Of a stretch of DNA of 64,000 nucleotides, positions 10,454-19,932 are shown piece after piece (the first letter of the stretch is position 1; each line of letters begins with the position of its first letter). The stretch lies in the NCBI GenBank assembly GCA_003971905.1, contig RSEE01000004.1:1-64000 (forward strand). The letters run 5' to 3'. Both the position numbers and the translations under genes were made by a program. The notes below the pieces were generated by a model that did no database searches, was not told the origin of the DNA, and saw only the letters and a list, made by a program, of their open reading frames with translations. The DNA is from Moniliella sp. 'wahieum' (lineage: Eukaryota > Basidiomycota > Moniliellomycetes > Moniliellales > Moniliellaceae).

Positions 10454-12372
10454 CGCTTCCCCATGCCTTCCGCGTCGCTGATGGCAGTGGTGATCGTGGC
10501 AGTGATTGCGGTTGCGGCGGTGGTGGTGGTGGTGGTTGTGCGGGGAGGAGGGTTGCACCTGCCCTGGCCGGCTCCCTGCTGGTGGCTGCTGGGTGTTAAT
10601 TACGACAACCCTACGAGCAACCCTATATCGTGTCACAACAACACGTGATCATCACGCGTCGCACGTTAGCACATGACAAAGGGGATAGAAACGTGACGCC
10701 TTTTCTGTATCGTCTGCACTATACGGGGGGTGGGGATACCCAGAAACTCCAAAATCGCGAGTAATACAACTTTAACAGCTGCTCTGGCCTTAGCCTAGCC
10801 AAGAGAATCAAAGGCGACGAGAAAAGATATAGGACCCACGAATACACAAATAGACACTCCCCCAGGTGTCATTTGAAGATCAGAGGTAGATGATAAGACC
10901 TGGAGTCCGGATGGTCCTCGAGAGTGATGCAACCCCCCTGTGCTGTTGTTGGTGGTGGTGGCGGTGGTCTAAAGCAACCAGCAACGCAGCGAGTCGCCAC
11001 CAGGGGCTAAGATGCGGAACAAGGAAAAGCAGGAAAAAGAGAACAACGGAACTCCTAGGACTGAGGAGGAACTGAAGGGAGACGTTGGCCAAAGCACGAG
11101 CCACCCGGCGGCTCAACGGTTGAGATGAAAGGCAGACGGGGGAGAAGTATAGACACACCCCATCATTTAACTGAGCCAGGCAAGATTTAAGGCCACACAC
11201 CATTCCAGGACTGCACAGGAAGCTCGCCCTTCGCAATGGGTTGATGCTCATACCGCTGATCTTGTTCAAATCTTGGCCCGTGCTATATACACGAAAAGGA
11301 GGTATGGGGATGTGTATGTCGACTAGATGAATCAATGTGTCGATATCTTCGGGCCGAGTGGAATGGACACAGGTACTATAAGTTCTTGACGCACTCAGAT
11401 ATGGGCCCATCGACTCCTACAAAGCAGAAAAGTTGCCATAACCCCTTAGCTTTTACATGGGGTCGGGGATCAGGCCTATGAGGCGACCCCGGACCCACAG
11501 TGTAATGAACTGACAGGAGCACTCCGGATACGATTTGATGTGGGCAAGTGATAGTCAGCAAAGCACGAAGACGTGAGAGGCTGCCAAAGCACCAGAGCCT
11601 GAGTGAACTTCGTGGCCAGCAAATGATCGGGAAGCTTGACATATATATCTCGTAGAAGCACGCACAGGCATTGTTCAAGACGCGCGCGTTTATACACAGT
11701 CTTCACCAACAAAGAACGCACAGTATTACTACTTGACGCTCCACGTTTTGCCTTTTCAAAGACCACAGTGCAAGAATGCGATGTACCACGGACGTACTTA
11801 CGAGCCATTCTTCCCCGGCTTGGTTATGGATGATGGGCTGGTAACTATGCCACCAAGACCGTCAACAGGACTGATGATGTTTGAGGACAGTGGAAATGCA
11901 CAAGTAACTAATACTGAGGAGTCTCATTATTAGTTGATTCATCGCTCACATGCCTACTATGCTCATTCGAATCCATGCGTGCTACATCCGGTTGGGAAGC
12001 GGATGGCGGGAGCAAGAGGGTTCTGAATAGTTGGCGACGCTATTGGCTCCTTGATTGGTTCGCACGAACTACTACACTCAGCATACGCCGGGCGAGCCAG
12101 CCTGGTGGAAACGCAATACCGGTGATGGATGATTATCACCTGTATTGCTCGCGGCGGAACTCGACGGCGGAAACTGCGAGGGAGTGGAGGCCCGTGTCCC
12201 GTGGAGGCTGGTAGGTGGAGGCAGGAGATTGCGGGCACAGGGCCCGTGGAATGCACCTTCCGCAATAAATGTTCTCGTGACACTGCCTCCTTGCGAGAAC
12301 TGAAGCCGAGCAACCGGTGATTCTCGATCAGTGACCTGGGATCACTGCGTAGGGTTGCAGGACCGACAGGCC
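10454..12372. other. Intergenic upstream of the U2 gene
   Basis: About 1.9 kb with lower GC than the genes around it. Short open frames exist on both strands but none shows a recognisable domain or consistent splicing. A TATA-like run lies near 11641. A non-coding transcript is possible but not shown. Confidence 0.5.
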
Positions 12373-12379
12373 TATATAA
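12373..12379 (+). promoter_or_regulatory. TATA box of the U2 snRNA gene
   Basis: TATATAA lies about 43 bases before the inferred 5' end of U2, within cctatataaggg. The position suits an snRNA promoter. No conserved upstream element could be identified by eye. Confidence 0.55.
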
Positions 12380-12415
12380 GGGCTTGGTCGGGGGGCATCT
12401 CTGCTGTTTTCCCCC

Positions 12416-12605
12416 AACTCTTCTGGCCTTCTGGCTTAGATCAAGTGTAGTATCTGTTCTTAACAGTTTGACAACTGTTACGCTGGGCACTGCCCAGCTG
12501 TACTTGTCATTCCACTCTTTGTGTCTTCGGCTTCCATCGCTTGTGCTTGCACACGAGGTTGCCACGAGTGCCGCCTCCCTTACACACTGGTCGCTGGCGC
12601 TCACC
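12416..12605 (+). ncRNA. U2 spliceosomal snRNA
   Basis: U2 pairs with intron branch sites. The 5' part matches the conserved core closely: ttctggccttctggctta (stem I region) and gatcaagtgtagtatctgtt at 12439-12458, which includes the GUAGUA branch-site recognition sequence. Next come stem IIa (AACAGU-UUGACA-ACUGUU) and stem IIb (GCUGGGCACUGCCCAGC), both perfectly paired. A pyrimidine-rich stretch with ACTCTTTGTG is the likely Sm site. Two 3' hairpins follow: CUUGUG/CACGAG (stem III-like) and GAGUGCC/GGCGCUC (stem IV-like), ending at about 12602. The length of about 190 nt is normal. The 5' end is placed by counting back from the conserved block and the 3' end just after the last stem; each may be off by a few bases. 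Confidence 0.92.
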
Positions 12606-13455
12606 TCTAAAATTTTCCTTTTCATTGGCCTCGATGGGGCTGATTGATATGAATACCTTTTGCTACTGTTAACTTGTGGGTTAGGAGTTACACTTCCTAC
12701 GCCGTAGTCTTTTAGGCCCGGAGTCTCCAGCCTTTGCGTCTCGCTGAAGACTCCCTAGCAGCGACAAGCCCGGGTACCACCGATTCAATTCAGTTCACGC
12801 GTTCACGTTGCGCATGCGGACCGGGGGGGGAGCGGATACACGTCACAAGAACAACCGTTGGATATGTTGCTGCGTCCACTGCATTTGCACAACTTCAGTC
12901 AGGGACAAAAGAAACGCTGTGCTTACCAGGCTATTCAGGAAGCCAGTGGTATCGCCAGCAAAGAAGAGAGATAAATGAAAAATGCGACCAGTCCCACTGC
13001 CCACCAGTCTCGTGTTTCCAGTCAACGCTTATTCGACTACAACGATTGACTCCTCGCATCCTCCGTTCAATCCCTACCCCTCCCCTCCCTGTGGATCGCA
13101 AGGTGTTATAGATTTTCTACACAGCATAGACACGAACTCGTCGGTCCCCAGAATGTACCACAAACAACTTCGGTAGCAAACACTCGGGGAGGAATCAGTT
13201 CAATACACCAATAGCTTCCCCTGCTAATAGACTCGGCGGAGAGAGCTCGGAGGTATCGAGCCACTAGGATCATTGTCCTCATGACACATCGTGAGCAAGG
13301 GAGGTCGAGGCGATGTTTTTTCTGCGGTGCGAGGCCAACAGTGCAGATCCGCCGGTTCCACTCCGTCTTCCTGGTGGCAAATTCGTTTCAGTCGTGTTAG
13401 ACTTGTGCATACCAGAGCAGTTGAAAGAGCAGAGTTGGTGCCAAACCAACGTTAT
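12606..13455. other. Intergenic between U2 and the GLTSCR1-domain gene
   Basis: About 850 bases. It starts with an A/T-rich stretch just after U2 (ctaaaattttcc) that may contain its 3' processing signal. No protein gene is supported. Confidence 0.55.
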
Positions 13456-14789
13456 TCACTGGCTTGGCCTTTGAGTTGGCGAGGACGCTCCGCTTCCTAA
13501 AGAATGTGCTGGGACGGATCCAGTGGGTGCGAACGGCAGCACACCACTGGGTCCTATTGGGATGGACGGGAAGACTCTCCCTGGGAAAGTAGGCGCACTC
13601 GCCTGCTGGATTGAGTTGAGAAGGTTAACGACCGTGGTCAATTGAGGCGGGGCGAGCTTATCCCATCGAAGAGAAATATGGAGGATTTGGACAGGTGGAG
13701 AGGTGGGTGCGTTGGGTGGGACGGTTTGGGTGATGCCAACTAGAACGGCGGGTTCTTTTTGTTCGGCCGAAGGTGGTCGGGGAGCCGTATCTGGTCCGAC
13801 TCTTACGCCGCTTTGTGGCCCGGAGGCTGAGAGAGCAGGAACGAGGTACGGGGCGGGTAACGGCTGAATTCCAGCTTGAGTGAGACGGGTGAGCCATGTA
13901 AGTGGGATCTGGAGGACAAAGGGGACTGCCGTCTCGGGTCCAGTGTTGCGTGGAGGGCCTCCTGCGGTGGGGTTAGGACGCATAAAGCCCGGGCTAGCAC
14001 CTGCACCAACGAGGGGCGGGGGAAAGGGCGGACGAGAAGCTGGAGTGTTGGCGCCCTGGCTAGCAGCTGTCATGGCGGCAGCCAAATCAGACTTAGCCTT
14101 GCGTCCTCGTTTTTTACTTGCGACGACCTTCGGTTTCGCTGCAGACACGACAGCCGGCCGGGGAAACGAGTTGGTTGGGGTGGGCGCGGTAGATGAAGGG
14201 GTTGAAGTGTCGGCGCTAGAAACAGGTGCTGTTGGAGCAACCACTGTGGCTTTGAGGGGGCTGGGGTGGGGAGGGTAGGACCCAAGCGTGGATTAGAGCG
14301 TACCCACGCCTCGTATTCGGTGCGAAGCGTGTTGAGTTGGGTTGATTCGCTAGCGAGATGCTCTCGCTCGTAATCGGCAGAGAGATGTCGTATCTGAAGC
14401 TGCATTGAAGCGTTTTCTTGGGCCCTCGTGCGACCGCCATCAGAGCGGACGAGTGCGGATCGGTAGCGATCAGATAGCGATGAGTAGCGCGACCAGAGTG
14501 CAATGCTCTCGCGTGGGGAAGGATAGCAGCAGGCACCAGTGTCAGAGGGCGTAGTATGGATGGGGTCATGGGGGTGATCAGGGCGATCGTTCACAGCCGG
14601 ATGCTCGGCTGCGGGACTGTCAAAGACGTGGTAAGGCAACAGGCGTGCCACGGCATCGGCGGCGGAGCAGAAGGGCGAGAGGGCGTCAGGAGCAAGCGCG
14701 GCGCGCTGGTCAGCATCCAGGGCCTGGCTGGCGTGGTCGTGTGCTTCCGCCTGCAGTGCTGCCCACTCGTCCGCGAGGGCGGCATGCAT
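13456..14789 (-). CDS. GLTSCR1/BICRA-domain protein, likely SWI/SNF (GBAF-type) subunit
   Basis: A 428-residue protein. Near the N-terminus the GLTSCR1 domain is visible: DALSPFCSAADAVARLLPYH, the PF-x-s-x-DA-x-RLLPYH signature, followed by a helical stretch (LWSRYSSLSDRYRSALV... to about residue 165). In animals this domain defines BICRA/BICRAL, which seat in the non-canonical BAF remodeller; fungal relatives are less studied. After the domain comes a basic KKRGRKAK patch resembling an AT-hook, then a Pro-rich tail. One phase-2 intron fits at 14261-14307 (GTGGGT donor, CTAAT branch-like site, CCCCAG acceptor) and keeps the whole frame open. The start is the first ATG, 14789, only 356 bases from the divergent zinc-finger gene. 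Domain assignment is from motif memory; the complex membership is inference. Confidence 0.72.
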
Positions 14790-15145
14790 GGGGCTGGAGT
14801 GGGGGATAGAGTGTGCGAGGCGAGGCGGGTTAGCCTGGCCGGCGAACTCAGTCTGAATGGTCAACGGTCAACGCAACGCGTCCGCCCGCCAGCTTGCACG
14901 CTGTCGGAAGTTAGGCGCTGGGCTGGGATGGATGGCAGTAATTTAATTCAGTGCAAACCTAGTGTGCATCATGCATCATGCATCACCCGCCGCCATACGC
15001 GCGTCATGCACGCCATGGCTCTGCTGCCGATTGAATTCAATATTTGATGCATTCCGCCCCGCCTCCATTCCGCCCTGGGCCCATCTAACGCAGAGCCAGC
15101 TGGGGCTCCCAAGCAGCCGCCGGGGCTGGCGTCTTGCTCCCCGCC
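14790..15145. promoter_or_regulatory. Shared divergent promoter region
   Basis: This spacer of 356 bases separates the divergent GLTSCR1-domain gene and ZC3H3-like gene, so it must hold both promoters. It contains a gcatcat array at about 14965-14984, the same motif family as at 1-2.5 kb. No TATA box is obvious. Confidence 0.5.
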
Positions 15146-17467
15146 ATGGCCTCCAACTCGTCCGCGGCGCCCGCCCAGTCTGCGGCGGAGATCCAGGCAG
15201 AGATCGCGCGGCTGGAAGCACGCATTGCCCAGCAGACCGCCGCTCGCTCCGCCGCGACCGCCCGCATCCAGCACAGCATCCACAGCCGCTGCCGCGCGCC
15301 CGTCCGGCCCCCTCCCTCCTCCGTCCCGCTAAACCCTTCTGCCCCGCCCTTCCCCTTCCCCGCCCCACGTACAATGCTCCTCGTCCGCCCCACTTGATGT
15401 CTAGCTACGCGCCCGTGCGTGGCTCCTGGAATCCGTCCTACCGCGCCCGAGGCCGTGGGCGAGCTTCCTATTCTGCTGCTTTCAACTCCCACGGCCGTGG
15501 ACGCAGAGGCGGAGCGGGCGCAGGAGGCGCTCCCCTTCCATCTCGCCACCGCACCCTTGTGCTCAATAATTCGGCATCTTCCACTTCATCTCACACATCG
15601 CCCCCCTCTGTCCCCGCGGTGGCATCCCCGCACCAGGTATGCCCGTGCCCGCCGTTCCTGGAGCTGGTGGCGCCGTGTCCCCGACCTTGTCGGTAGGGCA
15701 GGCCGACAACTGGGTCAAACGCAAGACCACCCACAACTTAAGCCTTGTCCGGAGCGACCGGTATGAACAGACGTACGTACTTTGGTCTTGTTGCATTCTC
15801 TCCATATTAACTTTTGCTTTCGTTACCAGTGAGCCGGCCCGTCTTGCCGCGTTGGAAGCGACGGCTAAGGCCAAAGCTGTTGCCGCTTCATCCCGACCTG
15901 TCAAGCCCAAGAAGACCAAGCCCAAGCCCTCTGTACGGCGAGGAGACAACATGGGAGAGATCATCATAGATGGCGTCATTTTCCAGTTTGATGAATCAGG
16001 CGAGAAAATGATCAAGAAGGGACCTGTCCCGCCTGAACCAACAGCCGAGTCGACAGGGAAAACAATCACCCCGGATGCGGGTGAACAAGCTACGCCCTCT
16101 TCAGCCTCATTTAACGGTCAACAATTCGTTCGTACCAAGACGGGCAATTTGATTTCCAAGGACTTGCTGGCCGTGCGCAAAGAGGCGGCTGCCAAGAAGG
16201 CCGCTGCCAAGACGGCTGCCCGCCTGGCCAAGCTGGGAGAGGGGATCGCGACCATGCAACGAGCGCGGGACGCATCCCGTGGACGCGGGCGTAGGTCTTC
16301 TCGTTCTCTCGCTCGCCGCTCTGTTGCCCAAAACACACCCTGCACATTTTTCCAAAAGACAGGTCAGTGCAAACGGGGGCTGTCCTGCCCGTTTGTGCAC
16401 GATGAGAGTAAGGTGGCCATCTGCCCTGGTGCTTTGACTGCCAAAGGGTGCCAAAAGGCACCGGGCTCTTGCCACCTGTCCCACATTCGCGACCCTCATC
16501 GCGTTCCCGACTGTACCCACTTCCTCACTGGCCAATGCCGGTTTGGGGCAGACGAGTGTTTCTATACCCACTCGGACGCAACCAAGGCTGCACTTGACAA
16601 CGAGAGCAAGCCAAGGCCCAGGGAGAGGAAATCAACGAGGAAGGCGTTTACTGTCGTAACTTCGCGAAATATGGTTGGTGTGATCAGGGGAAGGACTGTG
16701 CACAGCTCCATTCATTTGATTGCCCTGATTTCGCAGAGACGGGCAAGTGCACGCGTCCAGGTTGCCGTTTGCCCCATGTCCTCCGGGCTCATGCGGATGC
16801 CGACCCCGCCACTGCCACGACTGACAAAACGACAGACGAAGGAGTGGGAAGTGAGTATCAGAATGTTGAAGATGATGCCTTGTTTCTTCGGGACGATGCT
16901 GCCGCACTTCCAGCTGGGAGAAAACGATCTGCGTCTTCCTCTTCTGATGGACCAGCGCCAGAAGGGGAAACGGTTAATTTGGCATCCCTTTTGGCGCATC
17001 GGAGCAAGCGGCACAAGCGTGGGGCTAAGGAATTCGCAGCCCAACAGGACTTTATTGGCTTCGGGGGCGAGCCCGAAGAGGAAAGTGGGAGCGAAGAAGA
17101 GAGTGACGTCGATACTCATTCAGAGGCCGGGAGCGACGAAGAGGAGGATGAAGGCGAAGAGGACGAGGAGGAGGGATATGATGTTGATGATGGCGATGAG
17201 GAGGATGAGGAGGAGAATGACGTGGAGGATGGCGATGGCGATGAGGAGAGCGAAGAGAGCGAAACGTACAGCACGGAACAAGTACAACCAGAAAACAATG
17301 GCGCCACTGAGGGGGAAGGCTCCGAGCCAAGCCCTCTTGCTTCCAACCAGGGTGCCGCGGCTGTGTCTGCACCTAAAGACGCGAAGGGCCCAAACCCTTT
17401 ACAGATCACCCCTCCTGCGGTCTCATCTACGGCACCAGACCCCGAGGGCGATATGGATCTATCCTAA
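15146..17467 (+). CDS. ZC3H3-like protein with five CCCH zinc fingers
   Basis: The N-terminal coiled coil is EIQAEIARLEARIAQQTAAR, followed by an Arg/Gly-rich stretch and the RTLVLNN motif. Five CCCH fingers follow: CTFFQKTGQCKRGLSCPFVH, CPGALTAKGC...CHLSH, CTHFLTGQC...CFYTH, CRNFAKYGWCDQGKDCAQLH and CPDFAETGKCTRPGCRLPH. The order and spacing match animal ZC3H3, a nuclear factor in poly(A) RNA processing and export (known for the family). The C-terminus is very acidic. Introns are supported at 15637-15701 (GTATGC...GGGCAG) and 15773-15829 (GTACGT, ATTAAC, CCAG). Two joins are unresolved. One is between the coiled coil and exon 2 (about 15300-15410). The other is between fingers 3 and 4 (about 16590-16630), where the frame shifts: either an indel or a 35-base GC-AG intron at about 16588-16622. 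Confidence 0.8.
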
Positions 17468-17965
17468 GGCCTAAGAGCTAAATGACCTAAAAGTGTGAGA
17501 CAGTAGTCGCTCTGCATGTGCTTGGGATCGATGCACTGATCCTTGTTTGCTTTGCTACTGCAGGTCCAATGTTAAGCTTACAAGTGTCGTGCGTTTTCGC
17601 ATAATCGGAACTGTATTCTATTGTGGATTGCTCTCGCATCCCTTTGACTTCCGAAGTACTTGAAGGGACTCTAACTCCACCTTTCTCCTATTCATGATCC
17701 TTTCCTACTCATGAGCTACAGTTGTGTACCCTGGTAAAGAGTGTAACACAGAAATACGAATCAGAACGGCATGTGGCATGTGGGAACGTACGACAGGAGA
17801 GTAAGCGACTCAAGGACTCGGAACGGGAAACCATAGCGAAGGGAAAATGGTATCCAAGCGACGACCAATGGAGGTAGCGATGCACCCCCTCTTGGCTCAC
17901 ACTTTTTTGGGACATGGGGTCTCGATCCGGACTGGGTGCCAGAGAGTAGACTAAGGACACGCCTT
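17468..17965. other. Intergenic between convergent genes
   Basis: About 500 bases of 3' flanking DNA of ZC3H3 (+) and RPB7 (-). Nothing recognised. Confidence 0.6.
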
Positions 17966-18528
17966 TTACTCCGTTGGTCCCAAAAAGTCCTCCTTCATCG
18001 TTCCAATGGCGAACTGACGCAAGGAAGTTGTGAGAGGAGCACGTCAAGTAGGATAGGACACGTACAATTTCACTCGCTTCTGCCCGAAGACCCAGAATGC
18101 GCAGGCGGACCTTTGCCGGGGGTGATGGAAGCCTCGGTTGAAGCAAATTCGGGTGGGTTAGAATTTTGAAGGAACTTGTACTCCACCGGGAGAAGATGAG
18201 TGGAGACAAAGATATTCATCGGGCCCACCGAAGCAAAGAATCCCATCTTGTTGACCGAGGTGACCATGGCATCGACAACCTCTCCTTTGAAGGGCTTCAT
18301 GACAATGGCACTGTACGTCGACTTGAACTCGGCCAGGCCCGAGCCGGGCAGGACGGTGCCGTCGCCAATGGAGGTGACACGGATAACGGAGATGATGTAC
18401 CCGTACCGCCCTGTGCACGTCCCCTCAACGTCATCCCGGAGCTTGGCCTCGAGGAATTTGACCATGGCTGGGCCAAAGAACGAGGGGTGGAGGTTGATGG
18501 TGTGGGTCAGGTCCTTGAGGAAAAACAT
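17966..18528 (-). CDS. RPB7: RNA polymerase II subunit RPB7
   Basis: The stalk subunit of RNA polymerase II, which pairs with RPB4. The protein starts MFFLKDLTHTINLHPSFFGP at the ATG at 18528 and continues through FKPFKGEVVDAMVTSVNKMG, typical of the tip and OB domains. It ends KVRLRILGLRAEASEI-FAIGTMKEDFLGPTE, about 169 residues as in other fungi. The last 15 codons are a separate exon after a 52-base intron at 18014-18065 (GTACGT donor, GTCAG acceptor). Just before KVRLRI the given sequence has one base too many (in the CAAAGG near 18110). Without it the protein reads straight through; as written the frame breaks. In an essential subunit this is most likely a sequence error. Confidence 0.93.
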
Positions 18529-18938
18529 CCTGGGCCACAGCACCTCTGGCGGGTTCAGCGCCTACACCGAGCGTGTGTGGTGGGACAAACGGGAGGTTGA
18601 GCGCTGTGCTCGCGCCGTCGGGAAGGGGGGTGTGCAGCAGCAGCGACGCGGAGAAGGTGGGTGATGCGATGGGTGCCCGTCGCGTGCTCGTGGCCTTGGC
18701 CGGCTGGCCATGCCCAGCCTTCGGGGGGTATTCCGCCGCAGCGGAATTGGGGGCGGGCGATTTGCAGCGGCTCGCGAGTCTAGCCTACGCGACTATGCGC
18801 CTACGCGGCTGGGCGGGTTAGGGGCCAAGCCAGAGCTGTGCTACATTGGGCTCACGCCCACGCCCACGCCCACGCCTCCCCGCGGCAAGCCTCCAGAGAA
18901 CACGCGAATTCACATATCACGAGCATGGCCTGCTCCGC
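18529..18938. other. Intergenic RPB7 promoter side
   Basis: About 410 bases upstream of RPB7 and downstream of VPS60. It contains a hexanucleotide run of cgccca units at about 18853-18875. Confidence 0.55.
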
Positions 18939-19646
18939 CTACACCGCCGCCTCCTTCTGCTGCGCATGATCCGCAGCCTCCAGAACAGGCGGCTCGTCCA
19001 CAAAGTCAGGCAGCGCAGGATTAGTCTCTTGCAGATAAGATGGCGTCTCGAGCTCTTCCGCCTCCAGATCATTTTCCCTGGTCCCCATCTTGGTCAGCAA
19101 ACGCTACGCGTTCCGCAATGCAGAGAAACTATACATACAGAGCGTCCAGCTCGGCTGCCAGGCCGTCCTCGTCAATCTCATCTGGCACGCCGTAGGTCCG
19201 GCCGAGGCTCTCTTGTACCTCGTTGGCCGCATCCATCAGGTCCTCCATTTCGTCTTGCAACCGCTCGATCTGGTTCACATCGACCTTTCCATAGGCGCGC
19301 TTCATCTCCGTGTTGGCTGTCTTCATCGCGTCGACAGTGGCCATGGTGTTGCGCAAGTTCTCGGTTGTCATCGTAGCTTGCTCCATGTTGAAGGCTTGCT
19401 GCTGGAGCTGGACAAGCTGCGCTTCATACATGCGCTTCTGTTTGAGCACGCCCATCGCACGGCGCTGCACTGACTGCTTGCCGGGGCCATCGCGCATCTT
19501 GTTGAGCTGGTCCCTGTAGCGAGACAGCTCGCCATCAAGCTTGCGCAGCTTGACTTCCACTCCCTCCGCACGCTGCTCGGTCGAAACGATGGCACTTTGA
19601 AGACTGGGCTTGTTGGCCGCCTGGCGCGAGCCGAAAGGCGGTTCAT
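18939..19646 (-). CDS. VPS60: ESCRT-III-associated protein VPS60/CHMP5
   Basis: Acts late in multivesicular-body sorting, binding VTA1 to tune the VPS4 ATPase. The body is classic Snf7-fold: RKLDGELSRYRDQLNKMR, LKQKRMYEAQLVQLQQQAFN, TTENLRNTMATVDAMKTANT, DEMEDLMDAANEVQESLGR and YGVPDEIDEDGLAAELDAL. A 61-base intron at 19078-19138 (GTATGT donor, TTGCTGACC branch, CCAG acceptor) joins a second exon. That exon encodes LEAEELETPSYLQETNPALP and FVDEPP, the conserved VTA1-binding C-terminus, for a total of about 215 residues. The start is the ATG at 19646 (MNRL). The expected MNRLFGSRQA needs one more T in the CCTTTCGG run near 19635; as given the frame breaks there. It is divergent from the VPS9 gene, 286 bases away. 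Confidence 0.92.
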
Positions 19647-19932
19647 CTTCAGACACCAGAAGAGGAGGGCGAGAGTGTGGAAGAGGAGGTGGTGGCGACC
19701 GAGGCGGGCGGGCGCGTGATTGCCTCGCCGCGTCCAAATGGCAGCGGCTGTGGCACGAGGGCGGACGAGCAGCGCTTTCCGCACACTGCCCCCATGCCTC
19801 GTGCCTGCCGCCTCTGACGGGGGCAAAATGTGGATGAAGTGGCGCCGGACGAAGGCGACGACGGCCCACCATCCGCTGCCGGACGCGAGCGTGATCGTCT
19901 GCGCGCTGCTGGTTACGCCGCCGCTCTCGCTC
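19647..19932. promoter_or_regulatory. Divergent promoter of VPS60 and VPS9
   Basis: A 286-base spacer between the two divergent start codons, GC-rich and without a clear TATA box. Both flanking proteins act at the endosome. Confidence 0.55.
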
